A stretch of 64,000 nt of DNA, taken from Bedellia somnulentella. Taxonomy: Eukaryota > Arthropoda > Insecta > Lepidoptera > Bedelliidae. Of this stretch, positions 1 through 10,343 are shown piece after piece. The translations under genes and the position numbers were made by a program. The stretch spans positions 14,679,423-14,743,422 of the forward strand of contig OY755176.1 in NCBI GenBank assembly GCA_963576735.1, written 5' to 3'. Position 1 is the first letter of the stretch; each line of letters begins with the position of its first letter. The notes beneath the pieces are model-generated. The model saw only the letters and a program-made list of their open reading frames with translations. It was not told the origin of the DNA and did not search any database.

Positions 1-480
1 AAATCAAATGTTTGCTTGATAATTGATAAAGGTTTTGTTAACTTGCGTATTGTACTTCACTTGAGATGTATGATCGATAAACGATAATTACTATCCAACG
101 AATCTAAAATTACTATGCGGTTTATTTTTGAATATTTAAAATGACAACTGTTTAAGGATGACGCAACAGATTATTCAACCGTAACAATATCGTTAGCAAA
201 GATGAAAACGGGCCCAAAGAAAGTAAGTTAAATTACAAGCAAAGTTAATTACAACAAACAATATTTGTTACTGACTGGTGGACAATGAAGAAACTAATTG
301 AGATTGTTCCGAAGCTATTTTATTCGTGACTTATATTTTCGAATGGACCTGATAAGTATTTATCGGAGAGTAAGTGGTGTTAACGGGCTTCCTTGGGTCG
401 AGTGAGTTTGCTGAAATGGTGGCTTTTGTGGTTGTTGATGAGTGACCGCCCAGATTTGTTCAATTAATTTGGTAAGAGTT

Positions 481-625
481 GGTTATTTGGCGCGCGGGCG
501 CGGGCGGCATGACGCGCAAGTTACAGCGCGCGTTATTATAAAATAATGAGCCGCGCGCCGCCCGCTGCGCGCCACAATTGCCTGCTTAGCGGAGATACCC
601 CCCCGCCCGCGCCACGTTTGCCTAT
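481..625. promoter_or_regulatory. GC/CpG-rich block, possible regulatory element
   Basis: A short block packed with CGCG and GCGC runs stands out sharply in AT-rich surroundings. Reading frames cross it but have no recognisable domain, and the composition alone creates them. It may be a CpG-rich enhancer or a distant promoter. The function is inference from base composition only. Confidence 0.3.
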
Positions 626-1068
626 TTTCATTTTTCATTTGTCTCTAAATGGTCTTCAGCTTGTAAAATATTTACCAATGAATAGAAATCCGATTGATTT
701 ACTAGACAGCGCTGGCGATATTTTCAACAATGGCAGTCCGAAATTGATACAAACGTTTGTTATAATAATACTATTAGCAAAAAAGGTGATTGGAAGTTCA
801 ATATTCAATCTAAAGAAAAAAATAATTCGATATAAAACTAACAACCACAGACTTTTTTGTTAGATGGTTTTAGTAACCTATACCAATAAACATGCCTTTA
901 GCTATAACAAATCCAAAGACACTACACAGGTCAAATATTTAGACAAAACATACTTAGATACCAAAGAATAAGTTGATGTTGATAAAGACATTAGTATAGC
1001 AAAGGTATGTAAAATGTCATGTTCGGTGTAATAGATAGATAGGAGGAAGGCCGTGTGTGACGCCTGGC

Positions 1069-1160
1069 GACATGTGGCGGGGCGGTTGGCAATCTCAGGA
1101 TCTTCACGCGTGGCCGCCCCGCCGCCGCCCCGTCGCCCCGCCGCCCCGCGTGGGACCCTC
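1069..1160. promoter_or_regulatory. GC-rich block, possible regulatory element
   Basis: This is a run of CCGCC/GCCCC repeats about 90 bases long inside AT-rich DNA. The overlapping minus-strand frame (902-1276) encodes a low-complexity Arg/Gly stretch without homology that I recognise, so I treat it as non-coding. Regulatory function is only inferred. Confidence 0.25.
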
Positions 1161-1574
1161 TTACGCATTACCCAGTAATTACTCTCACCGTTACTGAAAA
1201 ATCTGCTATTGCAGACTAATAAGCACTTTGTGATACAGTGACAGAGTTTTATAGTGAATTCAATTTGATAGATCATATCGGGTTATGCGTTACATTAGAT
1301 AACTAATGCATAACTGTTCGTCATGTGTCATATATTTTAATTAGAATAACTGAATACTTGAGCCATACGATTTCTATTGGGAACCAACTTTTTGCACCTT
1401 CTATAATTTTTACTGAATTTGATTTTGACAGAAAGTTTATCGTTACTAATGGTTTTATGACCGGAAACTAGTAATCAATCTTAAATCGTTTATGTAGAGG
1501 AGCAAAAACTTTTCATCCGATAGCTACTCGTAAGGATAGTTCATACGATAGTTTTTTTTGTATTGTATGATTTT

Positions 1575-1819
1575 CGCTGTGTAGTGTCGGCTTAGAATGG
1601 CACTACCCCGTTTCTTCCGGTGGGTGTACGTAAGAGGCGACCAACGGACTTGGGGCTTTTTAAGAGATTTTTGGACAATACGGTTGGAGACCCATCACCA
1701 GCAACCTTTATACTACCATCTTTTCCTTACTTAACTTCCAAAAGTGGCTGAGGAATTTATTATTTCTCAGCTCTGGCTACCCCGTTTAGGGATTTATAGC
1801 CGTGAGTATATGTATGTAT
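1575..1819 (+). mobile_element. SINE-A copy (RTE-tailed SINE), full length
   Basis: The copy runs from the family head (GTGTAGTGTCGGCTTAGAAT) to the tail GTGAGTATATG plus TATG repeats. It is flanked by a perfect 10-bp direct repeat GTATGATTTT at 1565-1574 and 1820-1829, the expected mark of target-primed insertion. It carries a box-B-like stretch (GGTTGGAGACC, 10 of 11 to the GGTTCGANNCC consensus), so a Pol III origin is plausible, but a clear box A is not visible. Confidence 0.85.
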
Positions 1820-1865
1820 GTATGATTTTGTGTGTATGATCCATCAAACTTTTCACATTTAAGAA

Positions 1866-2569
1866 TGCGTGATTGAGATTAATGGTAAGAAAGTGGAACA
1901 AGTGAAAGAGTTTGTATATTTGGGAAGTTTGTTTACTAGGGATGGAAAGTGTGATGAAGATATCGAGAGAAGAGTGAAAAAGGGTAATGCGGTAAATGGA
2001 GCACTGGATAGTCTAATGTCTAGTCAGTCGGTGTCTGAAAAGGCCCGAATGGCTGTGCATGATGCTGTCCTTGTTCCTACGCTTATGTATGGCAGTGAAT
2101 GTTGGGTGTGGCAGAAGAAGCATGAAAGTAGAGTGAATGCAGTAGAAATGAGATCCCTCAGAAAAGTGTGTAATGTAAGGTTATGTGATCGTGTGAGGAA
2201 TAATGTGATTCGTGAAAGGTGTGGTGTAAAAGATGATATTGTAAGAAAGATAGAAAAAGGAATGTTGAGATGGTTTGGGCACATAGAGAGGATGGATGAC
2301 AGTAAATTAGTGAAAGAGATATATAGAGCCAATGTGGAAGGTAATGTTAGTAGAGGACGACCTCGGAGGACACATTTGGATCAAATAGAAAATGTGCTCA
2401 AAAAGGCAGGTGTCCGCAGTATGAAGAATAAAAGAGCATGTATGAAAAGATTGATGGATGTAAACGAAGCCAGAGAGGTTTGCCAGGATCGTACAAGGTG
2501 GCGATCGATAGTCTCTGCCTACCCCAATGGGAACTAACGGCGTAAGAATATGTATGTATGTATGTATGT
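1866..2569 (+). mobile_element. 5'-truncated RTE-type LINE copy
   Basis: A 704-bp non-LTR retrotransposon 3' end is bounded by a perfect 11-bp duplication ACATTTAAGAA (1855-1865 and 2570-2580). It ends in GGCGTAAGAATATG followed by TATG repeats, as other RTE fragments here do. The truncated 5' end, simple-repeat tail and target duplication together show a genuine LINE insertion. It supplies the reference for the shorter RTE pieces at 4859, 10344, 29629, 38391, 50637 and 60890. Confidence 0.9.
1869..2537 (+). pseudogene. C-terminal part of RTE-type LINE reverse transcriptase (222 codons, open)
   Basis: The frame encodes the region after the polymerase palm of a LINE ORF2 protein. Residues 10-20 (KEFVYLGSLFT), 70-83 (PTLMYGSECWVWQ) and 133-141 (MLRWFGHIER) are the conserved FxYLGS, YGxExW and RWxGHxxR signatures of RTE-like and related reverse transcriptases. 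A GRPRRTHLDQI stretch follows near residue 164. The endonuclease and catalytic YADD palm are missing because the copy is 5'-truncated, so this cannot encode an active enzyme. No stop or frameshift interrupts the remaining frame, which fits a young insertion. The first Met is arbitrary, since coding continues from the truncation point. Assignment to RTE rests on these motifs plus the (TATG)n tail; the precise family is not determined. Confidence 0.85.
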
Positions 2570-2580
2570 ACATTTAAGAA

Positions 2581-3478
2581 AGAAATTTCTGGGAAGATAA
2601 ACAGATTAGGATTTTAGGTGAGTTGGTAATGCTATGCAAAAGTATTCAATAAAAGCTTAAAATAGTTTATTTTTTTTAAATTATGAAATAAAACATGATG
2701 ATGATGCTTATAAGATGCTTATAAATAATAACCGCTCTACGTCTATTAACTAATAGACCCACAAAAACTACAAGCCAGAGCTACATTCTCAGAACCGTCG
2801 TGTACAAAATAGTCGTGGTAATCGCGGTACAATCCCATAAAGCGGTGTTTGTGTAGTTTAACTAACCGTAAAATTCATCATTGACCATTCAACTGCCCCG
2901 ATGTCCCGTTCGAGCTAATCAATAACAATGTAAAGTTGCCGCGTCATCGTCCCGCGAAATCGACCAGAATATTTTTAATAAGACGCCAATAAAAGGAAAC
3001 TAATTTGGACACGACGTGAGGTAGCCCTTAATTGAAAATGTATTGCTCACGTAACCTGCAAAGGTTTTGAATTGTAGTAGGAGTATCAAGAAATGAATAC
3101 TCTTATTATATGAATTCCGAATTGATATTATTTTAATTTCAGACAATTACATTGGGATTGATTCTATCACGTTGTTAGAAGGAGAAAAACATTAAAATAA
3201 AACGTTGCGTAATTCTTCCATCTTTGTGTTGAATAGTAATGAAATACGCATTATAATTATACGTAGCATGAGTAGTTCATCACTTTTCATCTTTGTGGAG
3301 ATCTTTTTGATTATGACTTCAATAAACTCCACAACTTTAAAAATGACTTAACAATACAACTAAACAAACCAATAAAATAATAATAAGGCAAAAATGACGA
3401 AAAGGCAAGAAAGAGAAAATTATTATTTATAAGGACTTTACATTCTTCTCTTAAACAATACCGACCAGATGACCAGTA
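2581..3478. other. Unique AT-rich DNA, nothing recognised
   Basis: I see no sustained reading frame, repeat family or motif array here. Confidence 0.4.
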
Positions 3479-3485
3479 GTTAAAC

Positions 3486-3850
3486 ATAACATAAACATAA
3501 ACGTTCACGCCGTTTATCCCCGAAGGGGTTGGCAGAGGTACCAATACTTCTGAACTCACATTGCAGCGCCATCTAGTGTCCAGAGAAGGTACCCACGTTT
3601 TGCTTAGACAGTGTACTCACGTGATAGGGGGCAGGCCTATCGCCGTTGTGTACGAGTACACTGTCACATGACTAAGTACAACTCAGCCATGTGGGTTTCC
3701 TCACGATGTTTTCCCTCACTGTTAACAACCATGATAAATTAACCACACATATGACTTTAGAAAAGACAAATTGGTGTAGGCCCGACCGAGGGTTGGAACT
3801 CAAGCCCTTCTGTTTTCGGGCGGGTGTTCTACCCACTGGGCTATCATGTC
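3486..3850 (-). mobile_element. SINE-B copy (tRNA-derived SINE), full length
   Basis: Read on the minus strand, it begins with a tRNA-like head containing TAGCCCAGTGGGTAGAA (box A) and a degenerate box B (GAGTTCCAACCC). The body contains CACGTGAGTACACTGT and CCAACCCCTTCGGGGATAAACGG, and the tail is ACGTTTATGTTATGTT. A 7-bp direct repeat GTTAAAC flanks it (3479-3485, 3851-3857). The short reading frame across it is an accident of the SINE. Confidence 0.8.
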
Positions 3851-3857
3851 GTTAAAC

Positions 3858-4371
3858 TTTTATGCTTATTTCTTCATTATTTTCAGCCTAAGAAATATGA
3901 GTATTCTAAAAGAAGAAATCAAGTGATGATCGCTTAAGAAACAAGGCGTATGAAAATAAAGTAATATAAGCGACAATCATAAATTAGAGTTTTTACTTGC
4001 AGAAAATTTTAAATCGTGAATTTTGTTTTCTTATTTTTTTCATATAGTATATCAATCTTCATTCATGATTTTCTTTTCGTTCTATGGTTATCGTGACTCT
4101 ATATAAGGACCTACCTGTATTTCAACGTGATTGATAGAATTTGCACGATTATACTGATCCATGAATTGGAGGATGCTAAGAATATCCTGCCGAAATGGTA
4201 GTTGAGATAATATTAAAATAGTATATACACGTTTATATCCAGCTGAAGGCAAAATTATATGAATAAGTCCACTATGCCATTACTTTATTTAATCCTATTC
4301 CTTTAAATTGAGGATAAGATTGACATCAGACTCTATGGCTATTCCACGACAATATATTTGCACCTATAGAG
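3858..4371. other. Unique AT-rich DNA, nothing recognised
   Basis: I see no supported feature in this stretch between two SINE copies. Confidence 0.35.
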
Positions 4372-4583
4372 AATATCTCTACCCACGGGTGTCGTAAGAG
4401 GCGACTAAGAGCTTTTTTAAGTGCCTTTTGGGCGATGCGGTAGGAGACCCCTCAACAACGATACTTTACTACTACTATCTTGTCCACTAATAAGTTCCAA
4501 ATGTGGCTGAGGAGTTTCTAGCTCTAAAGCTCTGGCTACCCCTTTTGGGGATTTATGGCCGTGATATATGTATTTGAGTATAT
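4372..4583 (+). mobile_element. SINE-A copy, older variant with degraded head
   Basis: It matches the family from CTACCCACGGGTGTCGTAAGAGGCGACTA to GGCCGTGATATATGTA. The variant reads ACCCACGGGTGTCG where most copies read CCGGTGGGTGTACG, so it defines a second, more diverged subfamily shared with 41842 and 29128. Confidence 0.7.
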
Positions 4584-4649
4584 GCATGAACAAAATTGTT
4601 AATTACAGGGAAGCAATGAACACAGGCGTAGTAACTATACCTATCGCTA

Positions 4650-4858
4650 TATATCCTAAAAAGCCCAGAGCCACAGAATCAACAACTCCTTCGGCACTTT
4701 TAGAAATTTGTTAGAGAGTAGATTGTAAAAATAAAGAGCCTGCGGTAATGGATCTTCAACCACATCGCTCAATAACTTCTTTAAAAGCCTCATTCTCTTA
4801 CTCGTATACCACTCACGAGAAGAAATGGGGTATGTTGTTCTAAGCTGTCACTACACTA
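4650..4858 (-). mobile_element. SINE-A copy, diverged
   Basis: Recognisable by AGCCCAGAGC, CTTCAACCACATCGCTC, GAAGAAATGGGGTA and a head complement GTCACTACAC. Its head directly abuts the tail of an RTE fragment in the same orientation at 4859. Confidence 0.6.
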
Positions 4859-4990
4859 CATATACTCACGCCATTAGTTCCGATTGAGGTAGATAGAAAC
4901 CATCGATCGCCTTTTCGTACGATCCTGGCAAACCTCTTTAGCTTCATGTACGTTCATCAATCTTTTCATACATGCTCTATTATGTTTTCA
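4859..4990 (-). mobile_element. RTE-type LINE 3' fragment
   Basis: The reverse complement matches the terminal part of the LINE at 1866-2569, with equivalents of the GCATGTATGAAAAGATTGAT, GCCAGGATCGTAC, CGATCGATAG and GGCGTGAGTATATG segments. It is short and several substitutions have accumulated. Confidence 0.75.
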
Positions 4991-5715
4991 TAATAAGATA
5001 ACTTTATTTTATTTGGTACGCTAAAAATACAATGTGCCTTTTAAAAGTTATATGAGTTAGTAGATGTACGTTGTCTAGCCTTTCTAGAATTAGGTAACAT
5101 CGCATTGTATATTAACAATCAAATATATTAACCATCAAATATTCACATGATCGCGGTACAAACGTAACAAGCGTGGCGGCGGCGGTGGCGGCGGCCGAGC
5201 TTACGTTTCATTTTGCTGAGTCACCGTCGTCTCTTTAACTCTCCCAAATAGTAACAACAACGATGTATTGTGTAGAACGGAGCGACCGACACTTAATTAC
5301 TTTTCATTAGACAATTGATCCATGTTTTGTGATCCCAAATTGGTCAATGCATATGTGGGAATCTATGGTTTGTGTTCTCATTTATTTTTGGCTGTGAATT
5401 TACTCGTTTACCTGATTTATATTACATTTTTCAGTGAATCAATGTTATAGTTTCTTTGAAGAACTTGAGTGCATAAGTTATAAAATATTTAGTTTAAATT
5501 AAAATATAAATGTATTAAAATATTATTATATACGTATTAATTAAAATATTTAGCTTGCCCTCAAGGACTGACTGTTGAAAACCAATTTAACTTGTTGATA
5601 CAATTTTAAAACATATTCAGACTAATAAAGTCGTCAACGTTTAGCTAAAAAATAAAAAATACAGGACCTATTCAATAACATCCTTCGATATTAACTTACT
5701 TTTAGTTAACAACTT
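4991..5715. other. Unique AT-rich DNA with a short GGC-repeat patch
   Basis: Apart from an imperfect (GGC)n patch at about 5173-5198, nothing recognisable is present. Confidence 0.35.
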
Positions 5716-5793
5716 CTTCCCTATTCAACTTTCATAAGTGGCTAAGGATTTTCCATAGCTCTGGCTACCCCTTCTTGAGATTTTTGGCCGTGA
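5716..5793 (+). mobile_element. SINE-A 3' fragment
   Basis: Only the last third of the family survives (AGTGGCTAAGGATTTTCC, GCTCTGGCTACCCCTTCT, GGCCGTGAGTTC). It directly precedes the SINE-B head at about 5796. Confidence 0.65.
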
Positions 5794-5795
5794 GT

Positions 5796-6400
5796 TCTAT
5801 GATAGCTGAGAGGGGAGAATACCCACCTATCAGGATTAAACGTGGGTTCAAAACCCGAGTTAGACCTACACATATGTGTCTTCTCTGCAGTCAAATGTAT
5901 GATTAATTTTATCATGGATTTTAACGGTGAAGCAAAACATCGTGAGGACACCCACATTGCTAAATTGTATTTAATCATACATACATATACATATACTCAC
6001 GGCTATAAATCCCTAGAAGGGGTAGCCAGAGCTAAGGAATTACAATTGCCTTAGCCACTTTTGGAAGTTGAGTGGGGAAAAGATGGTAGAATAAAGGTTG
6101 TTGGTGATGAGTCTCCAACCGCATCGCCCAAAAATCCCTTAAAAGCCCCAATACCGTTAGTCGCCTCTTACGTACACCCACCGGAAGAAATGGGCTGGTG
6201 CTATTCTATACCGACACTACACAGTACTATATTTAGTCATATGACAGTGTATACGCATAATAAGGGAATAGGCCTGCTCCATATCACGTGAGTACACTGT
6301 CCAAACAAAACATGGGTACTGTGTACACCAGGTGGCAATAATGTCACGTGATGTTCAGAAGTATCGGTAACTTCGAGGATACGTGACGTGAACGTTTGAC
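5796..6400 (+). mobile_element. SINE-B copy interrupted by a nested SINE-A
   Basis: The tRNA-like head (TGATAGCTGAGAGG, then GTGGGTTCAAAACCC as box B) and the first half of the body lie at 5796-5979. The second half resumes at 6230 (GTCATATGACAGTGTATACG through TGTTCAGAAGTAT to GACGTGAACGTTT). The SINE-A insertion in between is flanked by an 11-of-12 matching duplication, so SINE-B is the older of the two. Confidence 0.8.
5980..6229 (-). mobile_element. SINE-A copy nested inside SINE-B
   Basis: Full-length family member from the CATACATATACATATACTC tail complement to the CCGACACTACACAG head complement. The target duplication is TATTTA(A/G)TCATA at 5968-5979 and 6230-6241. The reading frame over this copy is not a gene. 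Confidence 0.85.
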
Positions 6401-6445
6401 TCTTTTAGTCTTGAGTTCTATAATTTTTATTTTCTTTCTATTTAT

Positions 6446-6696
6446 CTGTGTAGTGTCGGCTTAGAATAGCACTACCCCATTTCTTCCGGTGGGTGTACGT
6501 ATGAGGCGACTAACGGTATGGGGCTTTTAAAGGATTTTTGGGCGATGCGGTTGGAGACCCATCACCAACAACCTTTATCTCACCATCTTTTCCCTCTCAA
6601 CTTTCCAAACATGGCTGAGGAATTTCTAATTCCTTAGCTCTGGCTATCCCCATCTAGGGATTTATAGCCGTGAGTTTATGTATGTATGTATGTATG
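6446..6696 (+). mobile_element. SINE-A copy, full length
   Basis: Complete head and tail are present, flanked by a perfect 11-bp duplication TTTCTATTTAT at 6435-6445 and 6697-6707. Confidence 0.88.
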
Positions 6697-6707
6697 TTTC
6701 TATTTAT

Positions 6708-7427
6708 GTTTGATAATTGTTCACTTTTTAAGTCAGAGGTCGTTGTTTTCATCAAGTCATTGTGATGTAACAATAACCAAATTTTATACTACAATGAAGA
6801 GTCGAGCTTTGTTATCTCAAATACACACACGCTCTAGCAGCCAAGTATTGCTCAACAACGAGTATTATACGATATTTATAATACGTTTTTCCAATACTTA
6901 CTTTTACACTTATATCATAAAAAGAAAAATATCTTATTTCTTTAACGAACCACAAAACTCCTGTAATAGTTCTAAAAAGACCAGCTTTCAGAAATAAAAT
7001 AGCAGCATTAGGGTCAGAAAAAATGCCAATAAAAACCCACCACCCGTGTGAATCCAAGACGGGCCAATAGTTTTTAAGTAGATTGTGAACTTAAAATACA
7101 AGACCTATTGACTAAAGACCCCGATAGGAAGGCTCCAGACATTTTAATAGATTCATTATGTGATCGAATTACTAAGAGCATTTTTGAACCAATACAGTAA
7201 ACGACATAGTAGAACTGATGGCCGTTAGAGGATAAGGTTTCTGGAGTGGCGGTTACCGACTGGACGACAAAATGGGAGCAGGCCTCACATAAAGTAAGAA
7301 GCTGAAAGCCAGAGCACTGCAGTACCCGTCTTTGAGATACCTTTGGGGTGACTTATAGTAAAAGGCTTGGAGCATTATACGGCTGAGATGATGCCGGCCA
7401 AATAGAATTACTAAATATAGGTAGGAT
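6708..7427. other. Unique AT-rich DNA, nothing recognised
   Basis: Overlapping short frames at 6686-7057 on both strands show no domain and unremarkable composition. Confidence 0.35.
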
Positions 7428-7438
7428 CTTTATTTTTC

Positions 7439-7692
7439 ATACATACATACATACATATACTCACGGCTATAAATCCCTAGAAGGGGTAGCCAGAGCTAAC
7501 GAATAAGAAATTCCTCAGCCACTTTTGGAAAGTTAAGTGGGGAGAAGATGGTAAAATAAAGGTTGTTGGTGATGGGTCTCCAACCGCATCGCCAAAAAAT
7601 TCCTATAAAAGCCAAAATACCGTTAGTCGCCTCTTACGTACACCCACCGGAAGAAATGGGGTAGTGCTATTCTAAGCCGACACTACACAGCA
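7439..7692 (-). mobile_element. SINE-A copy, full length
   Basis: Complete copy flanked by a perfect 11-bp duplication CTTTATTTTTC at 7428-7438 and 7693-7703. Confidence 0.88.
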
Positions 7693-7703
7693 CTTTATTT
7701 TTC

Positions 7704-8344
7704 GTAAAAAATATTACGAATTGCAAAACTAAATGTGATGCTATATTAGCTTGGTATCAATACCATAGCTGTGGTAGGGCTTCCCCGCCACCCCAGCTCG
7801 CCCCATTTACATACTAATGAAACGGTCAGACTGACTCGGCCGGCCGCCACCTTGCAGCCAACTTTTAATTACATATTTAACTAAATTTTGCTTTGCTTTA
7901 GTGATGATTTAAAATTTACTATATATTTTAAGGGTTTAAATTTGATATGACGCGGTTAAATTATTGAATACTTTAGATATTACGACAATCGTTGACAAAT
8001 TAGTGATATTGTTTGTCACTCAGAAAATTATATTATTAGTATTTTAAAAGGAAGGGTTCTCACAATAATGGGTAATTTTTTTTAAATTTTAAATCTAAAG
8101 TTTGTTGAGAGGTACTTTTTTGATGCAACTAATATGTAATTATCATTAAGCCTTTTATGTATACTTTAAGTGCTGCACAAGCATGTGATTCTAGAACTCT
8201 GATCCAATTGTCTTTTTTACTGCACTATTAAGAGCATAGCAATTTTTTTATAAGTATCTTATTTTTTTACATGCAAGTATTATGAGTGATTGTTCGGCAA
8301 TCAGGGTGGTGACTAGGTGGAGAGGTGGTGGACATTACTATCTT
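7704..8344. other. Unique AT-rich DNA, nothing recognised
   Basis: I find no repeat or gene feature that I can support here. A short GC-richer patch lies at about 7775-7855. Confidence 0.3.
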
Positions 8345-8432
8345 TCAAAGATAAAACACCCAAATGTGGCTGAGAAACTGTTCATTCCAAAATTCTGGCA
8401 ACCACTTTTTGGGAGTAACAGCCTCGAGTACA
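8345..8432 (+). mobile_element. Degenerate SINE-A 3' fragment
   Basis: AAATGTGGCTGAGAAACTG and TTCTGGCAACCACTTTTTGGG match the 3' third of the family at reduced identity. Confidence 0.4.
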
Positions 8433-8478
8433 GAGCTATAGGTTTGACAACAATGTGAATCTCTTCAAATCAAATTAA

Positions 8479-8759
8479 ATATACTCACGGCCACAATTAC
8501 CAGAAAGGGGTAGCCAGAGCTTCAGAGCTAGCAACTCCTCAGCTTCATTTGGAAGTTGATACGAGACAAGATGTTAGAAAAAAAGTAATTTTGGTGATGG
8601 GTCTCCAACCGCATCGCCCAAAAACCACTTAAAAAGGCCCCATATCCTTATTTGCCTCTTACGGCACTAAAAGCCTTGGGGCCTTTGAGCCTTGTCGCCT
8701 CTTACGTACAACCACCGGAAGAAATGAAGTAGTGCTATTCTAAACCGACACTACACAGC
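8479..8759 (-). mobile_element. SINE-A copy with internal duplication
   Basis: Tail and head are both present, but the segment reading CGCCTCTTACG appears twice (near 8651 and 8698), making the copy about 30 bp longer than usual. The first part matches the older subfamily and the second the younger one, so a mosaic of two subfamilies is possible. Confidence 0.75.
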
Positions 8760-9055
8760 ATACCAATGCATATATATCAATGTATTACCATAATATTTAT
8801 TGTTGATATGCTGTCCGTTTTGCATAATCACATCTCTTAGAACCTCAAATTAATAAGGTATCTTTTTTGTGCCTTGTTGTTTGAACTCAATTATTGTATT
8901 CGGAGGTTACCTTGGCGTGATTCATCGAGATAAACCAATCTAAATATCTTTGTCTACTGTAACCAGATAGGTGAAGGTCAATTGAACACTGCACAAACTT
9001 TATTTCAGCTGTATTACTTGTTATTGAGGAGAAATACAAAGTTGTTTTCCATCAA
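8760..9055. other. Unique DNA, nothing recognised
   Basis: No supported feature was seen in this AT-rich stretch. Confidence 0.3.
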
Positions 9056-9069
9056 AAGTTTGCTCCCAT

Positions 9070-9219
9070 AACATAAACGTAAACGTTCACGCCGTTTATC
9101 CTCGAAGGGGTTGGCAGAGGTACCAATACTTATGCACAATGTGACAGCGTCACCTAGTGTCCAAAGTAGGTACCCACATTTTGCTTAGACTGTGTACTCA
9201 CGTGATAGGGGGCAGGTCT
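9070..9219 (-). mobile_element. SINE-B copy, 5'-truncated, with 14-bp target duplication
   Basis: Only the 3' 150 bp of the family is present: the reverse complement runs from CCCCCTATCACGTGAG to the ACGTTTACGTTTATGTTAT tail. The tRNA head is missing. A perfect 14-bp direct repeat AAGTTTGCTCCCAT at 9056-9069 and 9220-9233 shows it inserted already truncated, as expected of LINE-driven reverse transcription. Confidence 0.88.
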
Positions 9220-9306
9220 AAGTTTGCTCCCATGTCAGACAAAGACTTTGATAGAATATTTTAATAGTTTTTAAAGTCCCTAATAAAAGATAATACAGTC
9301 ATGCAC

Positions 9307-9741
9307 ATCCCACCAAAAACATTTTCATGTAAAATGTTGCCAAGACTATCTCATATGACTCGCACTGTCAAAAAGTTATCAGATCTCATCTAGAGCCAAG
9401 CTTCTCACACTACACGCCCTAACTCTACAAGGCCTAACTTCACAAACTCTACACCTTAGTCAAAATATGTGGCTTAGCCATTTCGCTACATTCACATCGG
9501 CGTAAGGTTAAAAATCAATTCACTGTTCATTACTTTTGTGTTATACAATAGTTCTTGTAGTAACGAACAGCCAAGCCACATATTTTGACTAAGGTGTAGA
9601 GTTTGTGAAGTTAGGCCTTGTAGAGTTAGGGCGTGTAGTGTGAGAAGCTTGGCTCTACATGAGATCTGATAACTTTTTGACAGTGCGAGTCATATGGGCT
9701 AGTCTTGGCAACATTTTACATGATAATGTTTTTGGTGGGAT
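9307..9741. repeat. Large inverted repeat (arms about 174 bp, loop 88 bp)
   Basis: Arms 9307-9480 and 9569-9741 are nearly perfect reverse complements, sharing for example CAAGCTTCTCACACTACACG and its complement. The outer ends show no convincing target duplication, so it could be a fold-back transposon or a template-switch inverted duplication. The right arm overlaps the end of an unrecognised minus-strand frame at 9655-9909. Confidence 0.85.
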
Positions 9742-9909
9742 TTCATTTCTTTTTGTAAGTTGTTTGTAACAACATTTTTTTTTTCTTCTTATTTTGGGGT
9801 GTATTTCTTGCACATCAGAGACGCCTTTTTTTATTGCCCACTCTCTATCTTTGCCTTTTTTCTTTGTTGATTTACTGTTTATAATAAGTGATAGATCAGA
9901 TACTGTCAA
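9655..9909 (-). CDS. Unrecognised 84-codon frame, doubtful
   Basis: The predicted peptide is Lys/Arg-rich (RRKKKCCYKQ near residue 45) and has no domain I recognise. Its last third lies inside the inverted-repeat arm. It might be a remnant of a transposon protein or chance. I would not treat it as a gene without transcript support. Confidence 0.15.
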   Translation of the reverse strand: MTVSDLSLIINSKSTKKKGKDREWAIKKGVSDVQEIHPKIRRKKKCCYKQLTKRNEIPPKTLSCKMLPRLAHMTRTVKKLSDLM

Positions 9910-10278
9910 TATGTCTCAATATATGTCGATTAATTAAAACTCCCATCCCCTAGTTTAAGGGGTTGGAGGATGAAAGTTACAAGTTTTATATTTTTTTTGT
10001 TGTTTGTATGCTAATACTAGCTTACATACAAAATTTCAGCTTTCTAGGGCATTAGGAAATACCTTAATAATTTTGATGATCATCAGTGAGTCAGTGACGA
10101 AATCAGCGTTTTTTAGATGTAAATAAAATCTGAAGTATAAAAGCTAATGTAATTAAAACTTAATATGTTCAATAAGTCCGCTATTGAAAATATATCCCGA
10201 AAATTTTGTTGATCTAGCATAACCCAAACCCAAGTTATTAGGGTTCAAAAAAACGACGAAGCGCTTCGAGAAAAGGTA

Positions 10279-10337
10279 GGTAGTGCCCGTGCGCTTCGCT
10301 TGGCTCGTCTTGGCGGGGGCACTACCGTGCCCCCAGA
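10279..10337. repeat. GC-rich stem-loop
   Basis: GGTAGTGCCC at 10279-10288 pairs perfectly with GGGCACTACC at 10317-10326. The right side can instead pair with the following GTGCCCCC. It lies just before a minus-strand RTE fragment and may be the end of an unidentified element. Confidence 0.5.
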
Positions 10338-10343
10338 TAATGG

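Noticed and set aside
902..1276. 124-codon minus-strand frame
   Set aside because: It crosses a GC-rich block, has a low-complexity Arg/Gly centre and no recognisable domain.
6061..6291. Frame reading through a SINE
   Set aside because: It is the translation of a minus-strand SINE-A copy; the same peptide pieces recur in every such copy, as at 63062-63277.
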